Positions 11,705 through 22,212 of a stretch of 64,000 bases of DNA are shown piece by piece. Under the pieces are notes generated by a model. That model ran no database searches. It saw only the letters and a program-made list of their open reading frames with translations, and had not been told where the DNA came from. Origin of the DNA: Ichthyophis bannanicus (lineage: Eukaryota; Chordata; Amphibia; Gymnophiona; Ichthyophiidae); the NCBI GenBank assembly GCA_033557465.1, contig JAWIIG010000037.1, positions 2,542,001 through 2,606,000 of the forward strand. Reading direction: 5' to 3'. The position numbers and the translations under genes are program-made. The first letter of the stretch is position 1. The number at the start of each line of letters is the position of its first letter.

Positions 11705-11807
11705 CTCAAAGGCTTTCTTTGAAAGCTGGGGAAATGCTCCGCATGGGGGCTCCGTCGGCGCCGACATCACCCATATGTGAGGACTGACTTCCTGCTTGGT
11801 CCTGGAG
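11705..11807 (-). repeat. DIRS 5' terminal repeat of the permuted copy
   Basis: Read on the minus strand, this runs CTCCAGGACCAAGCAGGAAG, CACATATGGGTGATGTCGG, GCCGACGGAGCC and on to a GCTCC-rich stretch. It is collinear with the 5' ITR of the DIRS at 33951 (CTCCAGGAACAAGTAGGAAT ... CATATATGGGTTTCGTCGG ... ACCGACGGAGCC). It leads directly into the gag start at 11403. Confidence 0.7.
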
Positions 11808-11872
11808 AACAGGATACTGGGCTTGATGGACTTCGATCTGACCTAGTATAACATATCTTATGTTCTTATGTT
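11808..11872 (+). mobile_element. 65-bp CR1 3' tail
   Basis: AACAGGATACTGGGCTTGAT followed by the GACCTAGTAT block and a TTCTTATGTTCT terminus is the extreme CR1 3' end seen at 18850-18910. This very short, 5'-truncated insertion sits exactly between two oppositely oriented DIRS end sequences. Confidence 0.8.
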
Positions 11873-11930
11873 CTCCGGGAACAAGCAGGAAGGCAGTCCT
11901 CACATATGGGACTCCCCAGCTACAGGTTAC
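11873..11930 (-). repeat. DIRS internal complementary region, left half
   Basis: The minus strand reads GGGAGTCCCATATGTGAGGA then CTGCCTTCCTGCTTGTTCCC. It corresponds to the left half of the ICR in the 33951 copy (39214-39259), downstream of the recombinase. It is the inverse complement of the terminal repeat at 11705-11807, so the two flank the CR1 tail as a broken palindrome. Confidence 0.7.
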
Positions 11931-12059
11931 CAAAATCCCGTAGCAAAAACAAGGGCTCCCGCATGAGGAGCTGCAAGCAGCAGCAATATAGGACCCCTGT
12001 GTCCGATGAAACCAGCACTCCTGTAGCCTGAACACAGAAGGGTCAGAGGGTAGGAGTTG

Positions 12060-12725
12060 CTTAGACTATGAAAAGGTTATGGAGCACAGCCTGGCCAAAG
12101 GCACTGTCCCGTTGGGACTCTCTATTCAGGCACTAATGGGCTGCAATGGTATAGACTGAAGAGCAGGTGGTGGCCTGGCAGATGTCCGCTATCGGGACAG
12201 AGGGCAGGTTTGCCACCGAGGCCGCCATGGCCCTGTCACGCTGTGCCATGATGCAGCCTTCCAGAGGGAGCCTCGCCTGCTCATAAGGAAGGCTGATACA
12301 GTCCGCCACCCAGCCGAGAGGGGCTTACCATCCACCGGATGGTGGTGGACCACCAGGGCACTCGGGTGCACCCAGACGGTGTTAGATTTGAGCCCTCACT
12401 GAGAGAGAGGGAGAAGGTACTGCAATACCAGAGCCACTGGGCAGAAGAAAGGGTCAGCCCCATGTTCGGCACACCAAGCAGAGACATAAATCTTCCTAGT
12501 AGAGACCTTGCGAGAGGCCAGCAGAATGTCCTCCACTTCAACCGGGAGGTTGAAAGGGGCCAGAGTCAACCTCTCAGCTGCCACGCTGTCAGCAACAGGG
12601 ACCCCAGGATGGGGTGCAGGAGAGAGCCCCCCTCCTGAGACAGGAGTCCCGGGACGGTCCCCAAGGGGATGGGGGCCTCCACTGTCAACTGTTGAAGCAG
12701 TGGGAACCACGGCTGCCTGGGCCAC
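12060..12725 (-). pseudogene. DIRS tyrosine recombinase remnant
   Basis: The N-terminal part reads PVEVEDILLASRKVSTRKIY (12396-12725), matching QQVKDVLYASRKPSTRHSYA of the 33951 copy. The C-terminal part (about 12060-12240) has DRAMAASVANLPSVPIADIC then QATTCSSVYTIAAH. The middle, including the first catalytic arginine region, is deleted. The HxxR box begins with Gln instead of His, and the nucleophilic tyrosine codon is a stop (TAG). It cannot recombine DNA. Confidence 0.75.
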
Positions 12726-12985
12726 CGAGGAGCTATCAGGATAAGTGAGGCCCTGTCACAGAGGGTTAAGAACAAGGTCTTGGTGATCAGCAGGATCGGA
12801 AGGAAGGCGTACATGAGGCCTTCCTGCCATGAGACTAGAAATGCATCTGCTGCCACCCTGGAGGGGTGGGTCTGCCGGGAACAGAAGCGGGGCAGCTGAA
12901 AGTTGTCTGGGCTGGTGAAGAGGTCCATCATGGGTTCCCCCCAGAGCCGGAAAAGCCGGCTGGCTACCCTGGGGTCTAGTGCCAT
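12640..12985 (-). pseudogene. DIRS methyltransferase-like domain remnant
   Basis: The frame from 12566 to 13306 contains RLFRLWGEPMMDLFTSPDNF, QLPRFCSRQTHPSR, AADAFLVSWQEGLMYAFLP and SLILIAPRWPRQPWFPLLQQ. These are the blocks that follow RNase H in DIRS pol and resemble a Dam-type N6-adenine methyltransferase. Here the aromatic PP motif reads FLPI (FPPI/FPPW in the other copies). Its activity in any DIRS element is unproven. Confidence 0.65.
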
Positions 12986-13146
12986 TCGTAGGGCTGGAGA
13001 ACTCTGCTGAGCCTGTCGGCCAGCAGATTGTCCTGGCCTGGCAGGTTCATTGACCGCAGGCTGATACCCTGTTGGATTGCGCATGAGCAGAGGACCAGTG
13101 TCTCCTGACAAAAGGTTCAAGACCCTGTGCCCACTTGTTTGTTCAA

Positions 13147-13523
13147 TTAGAATATCGCCACCTGGTTGTCCGTCTGAACCAGCACAGGCTGGTGACGTAT
13201 GTGGTGAAGAAAGACCCTCAGGGCTATATGGCCCAGAGCTCCAGGAGGTTGATCTGCTGAGTGCTCTCGTCTGATGACCAAATGCCCTGAGTGTGGAGAT
13301 TTCCACAGTGGGCTCCCCAGCTGAGCAGTGAGGCGTCTGTGGTGAGGACCCTCGAGTGGCGTGGGGCCTGAAAAGGAATGTCCACCTCGAAGTGCTGGGG
13401 TGACTGCCACCAGACTAGGGAGTCCACCAATTGGCGTGTCACTGAAACTCTGTCCTGGAGGCGGCCTGGAGGGGAAGCAAGACTGAAATTTTGCCTAGGG
13501 CCTAATACCCTTGCACCAGCCAT
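13147..13523 (-). pseudogene. DIRS RNase H remnant
   Basis: Minus strand: LVWWQSPQHFEVDIPFQAP, then VLTTDASLLSWGAHCG, IWSSDESTQQINLLELWAI and, in a second frame, HHIRHQPVLVQTDNQVAIF. First aspartate (TTDAS), glutamate (LLELW) and second aspartate (TDNQVA) are present but in two frames, so a frameshift interrupts the domain. The RT is absent; upstream DNA after about 13523 is not DIRS. Confidence 0.75.
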
Positions 13524-14013
13524 GCATGCAGAATTAGATTTGTGTGCCGCAAGGACTGAACAAATTCAGATGTTTGCCATCAAGAGCTTACATTTATGGT
13601 CCTTGTTTTCCTTATGATCTTTTTCTCCTAAGTTCTCCTCAGTGTTACATTTCGTCAGAAAGTTAAGATTTCTTTCTGACTGAAGCAAGTAGTTTTGAGT
13701 CTGAAGCTATTTTGTGTGATATGAGATTCTGAAATCTTAGACATATCCTTTTCTTCCTTATGCCACATTTTGTTTAGATCGGAGAGGAGTCTTTCCATCT
13801 CTTCCTCATAAATTTGCTTGACTTTGTAGGTTAGCATTTAAATCCTTTTAAATTCAATTTTATCTTCCTTTTGTGGAGTGGGGTCTGGGTTTGCCTGCAC
13901 TGTGGAAGTAATATATTGTGCATCTGGCTGCGTTATTACTGCAGCATTCATATCTGTGGCAGCTGGATTAATTTTATTAGACTATTCTATAGTTTGGAGG
14001 AAGTGGCTATATA
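13524..14013. other. Unassigned stretch, weak coiled-coil ORF
   Basis: The minus strand at 13655-13837 encodes 60 residues with a charged heptad-like run (EEEMERLLSDLNKMWHKEEK). Because BEL/Pao pol lies on the same strand downstream, this could be part of a BEL gag, but I cannot match a family motif. No other feature is visible. Confidence 0.25.
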
Positions 14014-14760
14014 TTGAAACACCTTTCAATAAACTGTAATGAGGAAGATTTGTCCCTTACCTTGAAAGCACAGGAATCTGTTAGATTCAGATCAGATTCT
14101 GACAGGCAGGCAAGCCACATGATCCCTAGTTGCCAGGAGCAACGTAAACAGACCCAGACACGAGGTCTACAGCCCCGCCCAACTAGCAAACATTTCCAAG
14201 CTCTTGATTCAAATAGCTTTCACCTGAGCAGGGGAACGCCTTATCAGCAGTATAAGAAGTACTCAGAACAGTTAGAGAAGGCAGAACTGCAAGGAGGTTC
14301 AGCAGAACTGCAGGCAGAACTGCAAGGAGGTTCAGAAGAACTGCAGCAAGACTCACAGGGAGGACGTCATAGAGCTGTTAGGAAAGCCCATGATAGAGTC
14401 CACGAGAGAGCCTGTGAGAATTCCACTTCAAGTTGGAGGAACAGGAAAGAACCAAGGGAGAGATTCAGAGGAGAAATCAGCTGTGAGAATCAGTTACCTG
14501 TGACGCAGTTTGATTCTCAGAAGCTACATGCTGTGCAGAGTGAATGGCAGGAAGAGAGAGAGAAACCGTATGTATCTGAAGAGTGTGACCTTTGGGAACA
14601 GTTGCAAGCCCTAGAGAGGGAGAAATACTGTGTGGAGGACATTTGTATGTCTGAAGGAGAAGAATTTAAAGAAGCCAAACCCCGAAGGAAACTTCCCAGA
14701 GAAAAATCCTTCCATAGCAGAGCAGAGCAGAGCAGTTCCACTGTCCACAACAAAGCATAA
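14014..14760 (+). CDS. Unrecognised 248-codon ORF, charged and repetitive
   Basis: I do not recognise this protein. It starts at an ATG and stays open for 248 codons, which is notable among so many broken frames. The middle holds an imperfect repeat of ELQGGS units (ELQGGSAELQAELQGGSEEL), predicted helical and charged. The C-terminal half is rich in Glu, Arg and Lys (WEQLQALEREKYCVEDICMS). No zinc knuckle, protease or polymerase motif follows. A TATA-like stretch (AGTATAAGAAG, about 14250) lies inside it. Downstream DNA to 15280 carries a polyadenylation signal. It might be a gag-like or leader ORF of an unclassified retroelement, or fortuitous. Confidence 0.3.
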   Translation: MKHLSINCNEEDLSLTLKAQESVRFRSDSDRQASHMIPSCQEQRKQTQTRGLQPRPTSKHFQALDSNSFHLSRGTPYQQYKKYSEQLEKAELQGGSAELQAELQGGSEELQQDSQGGRHRAVRKAHDRVHERACENSTSSWRNRKEPRERFRGEISCENQLPVTQFDSQKLHAVQSEWQEEREKPYVSEECDLWEQLQALEREKYCVEDICMSEGEEFKEAKPRRKLPREKSFHSRAEQSSSTVHNKA

Positions 14761-15390
14761 AAGGTAGGACACAAAGAGGCTTTAGAGGGAAAAGCTATTC
14801 TAAGAAGTGTGTCTCTCCTCTCTTCTACTCTGAGCTAGACGGCAGCAGTTTGCCTTACTTTGGAGAGGGTGTGTCAGATAAGCCTGGTGAGGACACGGCA
14901 CTGGAAACTCTATAAACATATTGTTATAAGGAAGATGTTTGTCCAGATAAAGCACAGCCTGAACCAATGCTAACAGATACTGCTAGTGAATTGTCTATTG
15001 ATGAAGCAATGGATTGTACATTAATAATATCTGATAAAATCACTTCTTTGTGCTGAAGCCAGAGTTAAAGCACTGTTTAAAAGAAGCTGTGAAAAGCACA
15101 GAAGTAACGTATAAGACAAGGAACTGTATGCTGAATAATATAGTTACCTGTGATTCTAAAGAAGCAAGAAGCTGTATTTAATTTCTTCTATTTACCTGCC
15201 AGAGTGTATGGCTTTTGTCCTTATGTTTGTATTATTATACTTTTGAAAATCCAACCCCGGGAGGGGAATAAATCCTCATTTGAATACCTGACCCATTCGT
15301 GTCACAACTACTCCTTTCTACGAAGAGGGTCATCCGGCATTCTAGCTGCTCGCCTAGGCCACAGTCTAGTCTAAGCCGTGACAAAACACA
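14761..15390 (+). repeat. 3' part of unclassified element with AATAAA
   Basis: No ORF. A polyadenylation signal lies at 15267-15272 within the block CCAACCCCGGGAGGGGAATA, shared with 140-177. Short further similarities (GTGCTGAAG, TTTTGTCCTTAT) precede it in both copies. The probable end is near 15380. Confidence 0.4.
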
Positions 15391-16570
15391 CACAGATCTC
15401 AAGTGACACTGGCCATAGGAAGTGGGGGGAGGATAAGCAGAGTCTTAACAACTAAAATCTGGCACAGCCAAAATAAAACTGTAAAACGTATCTTTCTTTC
15501 TTCCTTTTTTAAAATATTTATCAGTTTGTTTTAAGCTTGCTAACACCTTGTTCCTCATCTTGACTTTAATCACTGTTGGGGAGATATTCAGCACTTGTAG
15601 TAAAGTGACTAGCCTTCACCGCTTCAATGCTGGGGCCATATCTAGATTGGCTGTAGAATCCAGAAGCTAACTTGGCAGCAGTTCCACTACAGTGGGTGCA
15701 TGGTAACTTCTATGGCTATGGATGAATCTTACTTTAGCCATGTGTCTCTAACCAGGCAGTGGCTCAATATCACTGTTACTCAGTTAGCAAAGGATGCCAC
15801 CCTGGAACACCCCCAACATGCCTCGATGCTAACTGATTAACATCAGGTAATGTCGTAGCAGCACCAGCGGATTTGCAGTGACACTAACCATGTTAGTGCC
15901 AGTGAATATCCAGATCAATGGCATTTGCAAGGTTTGCAGGTCTGCAAACTGTGTAAATGCCTTGGAGTATCCCCCCCTGCCCCCGTGTTCTTTTGAAAGG
16001 CAAAGCTTTTTTTCTTCTGCTGCTGTTTTTTTCTTCTCCTCTAACCTTCAGCTTCAAAGAGGAAGGCAAGCTCTTTGAAGTCATTGCATTATTCAGGTGT
16101 TAGTGTGCTTAATTAGCTTGCTTAGGAGCAAGGTAGTTGAGTGTTGTATAAAGGTCTGCATTGCCTTGCAAGTACTGCCATTCCTAGGTGAGCTGTAAAA
16201 TTAAATTTCAGACTTTGAGATATTAACTTTAAAGCCAGAGATGGACCCAAAAGCCATCATTTCCACCATCAACGTTGTAAACAAATCAATTGGATTGCAA
16301 AATATGAAAAGTACATCATTTGCCCTCCCATTGTCAGGCTTTCTATATAAGAGTCTACTCTAACCCTTTGCGTAAATGCCAGTACAAAAAGCAGAGAGGA
16401 CAATGGGCGGCCCTGCCTAGCCACCATTAATTTTTATCGTCATGGCTGGCTGATGGTCCCGTGGCTCCATTTAAAAGCCCTGACTGAGTTAGTCGGGGGG
16501 CTGTGCATATACGTGCAGGCTGGACTGAATCACAGTTCCGGTCTGCATGTACATGCCTGATCACGAATCT
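15391..16570. other. Sparse region with possible MITE and L1 RT scrap
   Basis: At 15560-15915, GAGATATTCAGCAC, ATGCCTCGATGCTAACTG and CAGTGAATATCCAGAT echo motifs at 47816-48151 (ATGCCTCGATGCTAGCC, GAATATCCAG), suggesting related non-autonomous DNA elements. On the minus strand at about 16330-16425, a QGRPLSSLLFVLAFT reading resembles the L1 RT block RQGCPLSPLLF. Both calls are tentative. Nothing else is visible. Confidence 0.3.
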
Positions 16571-16603
16571 GATCCCGCAGGGCTAGATGTGCCCTGCGGG
16601 ATC
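16571..16603. repeat. Perfect 13-bp-arm hairpin
   Basis: GATCCCGCAGGGC (16571-16583) pairs with GCCCTGCGGGATC (16591-16603) across a 7-nt loop. It is the first of two adjacent hairpins and is not obviously part of a terminator or protein site. Confidence 0.8.
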
Positions 16604-16611
16604 AAAATCGC

Positions 16612-16657
16612 GATCCCCTCTGTACGTCCCGCTCAGACTGGATGTACAGAGGGGATC
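16612..16657. repeat. Perfect 14-bp-arm hairpin
   Basis: GATCCCCTCTGTAC (16612-16625) pairs with GTACAGAGGGGATC (16644-16657) across an 18-nt loop. It lies 9 bp from the first hairpin and begins with the same GATCCC. It probably belongs to a MITE-like foldback. Confidence 0.8.
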
Positions 16658-17363
16658 TACATCTGGATTGGAATCAAGCTGTAAGCATTTAATTTTAAGA
16701 ATTAGGTACCTGGGGTAATTTAATTGACAACTTCAGCATGTAGAATAGTGTTTAGTGCACTCAAGCAATTCTAAAATTCCCCATGGATAATCATACATAA
16801 AATAGGCATTCAGAAAACATAGTGGTCAATATTCAAAAGCTCTTATCTGGATAATCATGAATATCTCCTTAGATTGTCTTGGCATTATCCGGAGATCACA
16901 AACTAGCCATTATTCAAATAATATCACTGCATATCTACATGATATTTAAAACACAGCAACTGAAACTGTTTGAATGATATGCGATATAGAAAACTAAACT
17001 AAAATATAAACAAACAAATATCATATCCTTTGAATACTGGCCCCATAGCACCTACGTCTTTGCTATATATGTGTAAGCATTCCCAGGGTGGCAAATAGAC
17101 AGAGCAGGGGTGGGATCTGCATGTATGTGTACATTTTCTAAAGTACCAGCCTATGTGCCTGTTCTTACGCAAACAAAGTTATGCCTGCCTCAAAGCAAAT
17201 GTAACTTTGTGGGGGAGCTTTTCTGGAAGCTATTTTTTTAAACATACATAGGTGCATATATTGTCTTTATAAAAAGTGCAAAAGTGGTCTTGTCAGACTC
17301 AAGGTTGAAGGGTAGGAATATGTAGAAGCTGATGAAGATAAAGCAGTATTGTTTAATACATTT
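16658..17363. other. No recognisable feature
   Basis: An AT-rich stretch with no long ORF, repeat boundary or RNA gene that I can see. The phrase 'GTGGTCAATATTCAAAAGC' near 16823 resembles the ends of non-autonomous elements in this genome, but no partner end is found. Confidence 0.3.
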
Positions 17364-17757
17364 CTTTTTTTTGTATATATCTTTATTAAGGATGCCACAT
17401 ACACAATTATGTACAGCGTAGTTCCACCAGGAATGGTCAACTAAGTCTCTCACCTGTGTAACCAACAAATATAAATTGTGAACATCAACAATAATGCTCT
17501 GAGTAACAGTTTCCCTCTTGAGAATCTACCGGCCCTGGCATAAGCACTGGTGCGTCCGTGACGTCCCTCTTTTATTTATTTCTCCCTTGGTCTCTTGCCC
17601 ACCCTCCTATCCTTTCCACCCCTCCTTTCCCCCCAACACAAACCACCCTGAATAAACCCTTCCTTAGTCAGAACTTTGGTTATACCCTCAACGAAACTGT
17701 TCCACAACCCCATATAGCAAAGTGCATCCCTCCATTCGTACCCAGCTTGCCATGTCA

Positions 17758-18172
17758 ATCATCTCAGTGTTGAACGCAGATGATATGTCGAGGAGGATGA
17801 GTAAAAAGCCTTGATGGGCACATTGCATCCTTTGTGCTAGGGTATTTATCAATGTATTTAGTAGGGTTTCCGCACTATGGTGTGGGCGGAACCCATGTTG
17901 CTGAGGGTCGAGTAGGTTGTGCTTTTCAATATGGTCTTGCAGTTTGTGCTGTACTGTTTTCTCAACAATCTTTGCCAGGAAGGGAAGGCTTGTGATTGGT
18001 CTGTATGATGAGGGATCGGAGGGATCAAGGGTGGTTTTTTTTAGGTTGGACGAATGGAGGTGGTTTTCAGGCTTGCGGGCACGATGCCATGTTGAAGAAC
18101 TGATTTTATGTAATTTTGTCAGTTACAGTGCCAAGTTCTTTCTTGGTGACTTTAATCCATGCTGCTGGGCAG
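17758..18172 (-). pseudogene. L2 RT fragment nested in L1
   Basis: Minus-strand reading contains SSYRPITSLPFLAKIVEKTV, QHKLQDHIEKHNLLDPQQHG and FRPHHSAETLLNTLINTL. This matches RT blocks of the L2 at 60160-60633 (AYRPISSIPLLAKIIEKAVQ). No 3' end is attached; the CR1 at 18173 abuts it. About 135 codons remain, with degraded flanks. Confidence 0.75.
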
Positions 18173-18910
18173 GGATCCTCGGCCCAGTGTGCAGCAGCAG
18201 CCAAGAGAGCAAATAGAATGCTAGGTATCATAAGGAAAGGAATGGAAAATAAAAAAAAACATATTATAATGCCTCTATATCGTTCCATGGTGAGACCACA
18301 CCTTGAATATTGTGTGCAATTCTGGTCGCTGTATCTTAAAAAGGATATAGCGTTATTAGAAAAGGTTCAGAGAAGAGCCACCAAAATGGTAAAGGGGATG
18401 GAAGGATACTCCTATGAAGAAAGGCTAAAAAGGTTACGGCTCTTTAACCTGGAAAAGAGACGACTGAGGGGAGATATGATAGAAGTCTATAAATTAATGA
18501 CGGAATGGAACGGGTAAACGTTGATCGATTGTTTACGTTATCAGAATATAGAAAGACTAGGGGACATGCAATGAAGCTACAGGGTAAATTATTTAAGACT
18601 AATAAAAGAAAATATTTTTTCACTCAACTTGTAATCAAACTCTGGAATTTGTTACCGGAGGATGTAGTAAAAGCTGTTAGTGTAGCTGGGTTTAAAAAAG
18701 GTTTGGACAAGTTCCTGGAGGAAAGGTCCATAAACCATTATTAAGAAGGGAACCAGGATATCAATGCTTGACCCAGTACAAGCATTGTGGAACCTGTGTC
18801 TTTTGGGGAAACTGCTAGGTACGTATGACCTAGATTGGCCATTGTTGGAAACAGGATACTGGGCTTGATGGACCTTGGTCTGACCCAGTATGGCATGTTC
18901 TTATGTTCTT
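18173..18910 (+). pseudogene. CR1 LINE 3' end (ORF2 C-terminus)
   Basis: Starts in AAAAKRANRMLGIIRKGMEN and runs through [37 protein letters not shown] and [20 protein letters not shown]. After a +1/-1 shift near 18510 it continues [19 protein letters not shown] to [13 protein letters not shown] and a stop at 18742. The 3' UTR ends in GGTCTGACCCAGTATGGCAT and two TTCTTATG units at 18895-18910. It is a 5'-truncated copy. Confidence 0.9.
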
Positions 18911-19561
18911 ATCCTCTGCACCCACTGTAGTGGTCTTGGCTCTATCCAGTGAGACAGGATGACCTTCCTAGCAAGCAATAGTGCCACTTGGGCAAATTTC
19001 TGTGCCATCTTTCCCACTCCGCCCTGTCATAAAGAACAGGCAGCACCCAGCAAAAGTGTTGTATACATCAATTCCACTTGTTTGAATAGCACTCTCCGCA
19101 AGTGACCCTGTACTGCCCTCCCCCCCCCCCCCCCAAGAACATCCGCAGGCTCTCACACTCTAAGAAGGTATGTACAAATGTCCTCGGGTATTTGTAGCAG
19201 CACTTGCACTCCGGGCTCTCCCACAGTTTCATCTTTGCCCCCCTCTCCCGTGTGAGGTAAGCCTGTGTAGGATCCTGGGTTTCCTCGGGGAGGTGTTGTT
19301 TGTTATTGTGTAAGAGTGTTGGAAGAGCTTTTGCAGTGTCAACCCCTCCACCAGCTCCTCAAACTCTGTCATCCAGGTGTTCCCCAGTGTGGCTTCCCAT
19401 CCCACCGGGTACTGCTCCCTTCCCACCCTGTACCAGTAAGACAGTTTATTCAACTTCTTGGGAGTATAAAGAAAATGTCTATCCAGGGCTTTAAAGCCTT
19501 CTTTCTCAGTCCCCTGTTTTGTCTTGCAGTTCACATAGTGGTGACTTTGTAGGTAGGCCAT
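18911..19561 (-). pseudogene. L1 ORF2 C-terminal domain
   Basis: Minus strand at 19229-19561 gives FKALDRHFLYTPKKLNKLSY, WYRVGREQYPVGWEATLGNT and TLQKLFQHSYTITNNTSPRK. It continues at about 19110-19190 with ECKCCYKYPRTFVHTFLECE, the Cys-rich end of L1 ORF2. A poly-C/G run at 19121-19133 lies in the reading frame after SLRMFL, an unusual expansion. The frame is broken on both sides. Confidence 0.7.
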
Positions 19562-21027
19562 TATGTGTGTGTTTGGCAGGCTCCATTTCCCTTTGACTTG
19601 ATCAAAGGAGAGGAAACCCCTCCTCCTAGAGCCAGAAACTGCCCTATATATTTACAGCCTTTGGCTTCCCATGTTTTGAAAACCGACCAAGGTTGCCCAC
19701 TAGGCTCAAAAAGGGGGAATGCCCTTTCTGCTCTCCAAGATATTCCTCCACCAGCTCCATGCCTTTCCCAGGGGATGTAACCATCATCTACTACCCCCAG
19801 AGCTTTCTGCCACCCTGCTCAATTAAGTTGCACCAAATTGAAGAAATGAGAAGGGTGTCAGCCATTGTTAAAAAAGTCCCCGGTGCATATCTGTCGCCCA
19901 CAGTGTAAAGCTCATCAAGGTGGGCACATTATATAGGCAAAGATCTGGTGCTCCAAGCCCCCCCCCCCCACCCATCCCTTTCCAAAATAAGTTTGTTGTA
20001 ACTAATTTGTGCTCCCCTTCCCTGCCCAAAAACATTTTTAGAGTCTTCCTAAAGAGGCACTCCTCCTTACCCAGAAGGGTACCATCTGCAGCGGATATAG
20101 CAGGCGGGATAATGTTATCATCTTAACCAGGGCCAATTGCCCCATCAGAGAGAGGGGTAGATCCTGCCATCACTCACATGTCGTTTTAAATGCCCCCACC
20201 CTCCTGTACATTCTTGTCATAGACGTTTTGCTGATCTGCACATAAGTATATCCCCAGATATTTGAGATACTCTCCTACCCATGCTAGCAGAAAGTCTGTC
20301 CACTCTTTGCCCATGCGCAAACAAATGACTGGTATAGCCTCCGATTTGCCCTAATTAATTTTAAGTTCTGAGTAGGTACCAAAATTCTGTATAGTGGCAA
20401 TGACATGCTCTATGTTATCACTCATCTGGTCGACAAACAATAGCATGTCATCTTAAAGATGTGCTGGCCCACCCGTATACCCTCCCACTACTGAGTTTGA
20501 CAAATTTTGTTAGCTAGGGGCTCGATAGTGAGGAGGAACAACAATGGAGATAGCGGGCAACCCTGTCTTGTAACTGGAATGGCTCGGAGTGTTCCCCGTT
20601 GACCATAATCTGTGCAGTTGAGGTGTTATAAAGAATTTGGACCCACTGCAGGAATGCTCCCCATATTCCAAATGTCTCCAATACCCAAAACAAGTATTCC
20701 CATGAGACGTTATCGAAGGCCTTTTCGGCGTTGAGGCTCACCAGAAGTCCATCTCCCTCCCGAAGGGCTGAGGTCCCATACACCATAAAGAACGCAGGTA
20801 GTTAATTTCCCAGAATTTTGTAATATTCCGGTCCTAGCTGGGACCCGGTGCCTTTGCCAGTTTTAACAACTTCACCCCTTCTAACACTTCAGCCAATGTA
20901 AATGAGGCATTCAAATATTGCTGTTCCTCCTCTCCTAACTGAGGAAGTTCAAGATTGCAAATAAAAGCTGTCTTCTGGTAATCATCCCTGAGCCCCATGT
21001 CATACAGCTGACTATAATATTGATGGA
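19562..21027 (-). pseudogene. L1 ORF2 reverse transcriptase, degraded
   Basis: Blocks on the minus strand: FHQYYSQLYDMGLRDDYQKT and FTLAEVLEGVKLLKLAKAPG (20834-21049), SLNAEKAFDNVSWEYLFWVL (20514-20786), and near 20400-20460 a DDMLLFVDQMSDNIEH segment in which the residue before DD is a stop (expected FADD). Many frame changes occur between 19562 and 20514, where I can follow only scraps such as WVGEYLKYLGIY-like text. Clearly inactive. Confidence 0.75.
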
Positions 21028-22212
21028 ATAAGAACATAAGATATGGCATACTGGGTCAGACCAAGGTCCATCAAGCCCAGTATCCTGTTTCCAACAGTGG
21101 CCAATCTAGGTCATACGTACCTGGCAGTTTCCCCAAAAGACACAGGTTCCACAATGCTTGAACTGGGTCAAGCATTGATATACTGGGTCCCTTCTTAATA
21201 ATGGTTTATGGACCTTTCCTCCAGGAACTTGTCCAAACCTTTTTTAAACCCAGCTACACTAACAGCCTTTACTATATCCTCCGGTAACAAATTCCAGAGT
21301 TTGATTACACGTTGAGTGAAAAAATATTTTCTTTTATTAGTCTTCAATAGTTTACCCTGTAGCTTCATTGCATGTCCCCTAGTCTTTCTATATTCTGATA
21401 ACGTAAACAATCAATCTACGTTTACCCGTTCCACTCCATTCACTAATTTATAGACTTCTATCATATCTCCCCTCAACCGTCTCTTTTCCAGGTTAAAGGG
21501 CCGTAGCCTTTTTAGCCTTTCTTCATAGGAGTATCCTTCCATCCCCTTTACCATTTTGGTGGCTCTTCTCTAAATCTTTTCTAATAACGCTATATCCTTT
21601 TTAAGATACGGCGACCAGAATTGCACACAATATTCAAGGTGCGGTCTCACTATGGAACGATATAGAGGCATTATAATATCTTTTGTTTTATTTTCCATTC
21701 CTTTCCTTATGATACCTAGCATTCTATTTGCTCTCTTGGCCGCCGCTGCACACTGGGCCGAGGGTTTTAACATGTTATCCACAATGACGCCTAAATCTTT
21801 TTCCTAACGTGGAACCTTGCATCTTGTAACCATAGTTTGGGTTGTTCTTCCCTAGGTGCATAACTTTGCACTTGTCCACATTAAATTTCATCTGCCATTT
21901 TGATGCCCAGTCTTCCAATTTATCAAAATCCTCTAGCAATTTTCCACAATCCTCTTGGGTTTTAACAACTTTAAATAGCTTTGTGTCATCTGCAAATTTG
22001 ATAACCTCACTCATTATTCCCTTTTCCAGGTCATTTATGAATATGTCAAAAAGCAGCGGACCCAGCACAGATCCCTGGGGTACACCACTATTCACCTTTC
22101 TCCATTGAGAAAATTGGCCATTTAGTCCTACCCTCTGCTTTCTATCTTTTAACAAGTTCTTGATCCACAATAGTACACTGCCTCCTATCCCATGACTCTT
22201 TAGTTTTGCCCT
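21028..22212 (-). pseudogene. CR1 LINE nested in L1
   Basis: The 3' terminus at 21028 (complement of TTCTTAT) is complete. ORF2 segments are WIKNLLKDRKQRVGLNGQFS, GVPQGSVLGPLLFDIFINDL, IKFADDTKLFKVVKTQEDCG (FADD intact; 22170-21775), then YRSIVRPHLEYCVQFWSPYL (21782-21570) and the C-terminus [16 protein letters not shown] to [13 protein letters not shown] (21410-21195). It has a frameshift near 21775 and is truncated at 22212 inside the RT. It interrupts the L1 between RT and endonuclease. Confidence 0.9.

Noticed and set aside
1..15390. Single LTR element with 1-235 and 15050-15390 as its two LTRs
   Set aside because: The two blocks match only around the AATAAA signal and diverge soon after; the BEL/Pao pol between them is on the opposite strand from the polyadenylation signals.
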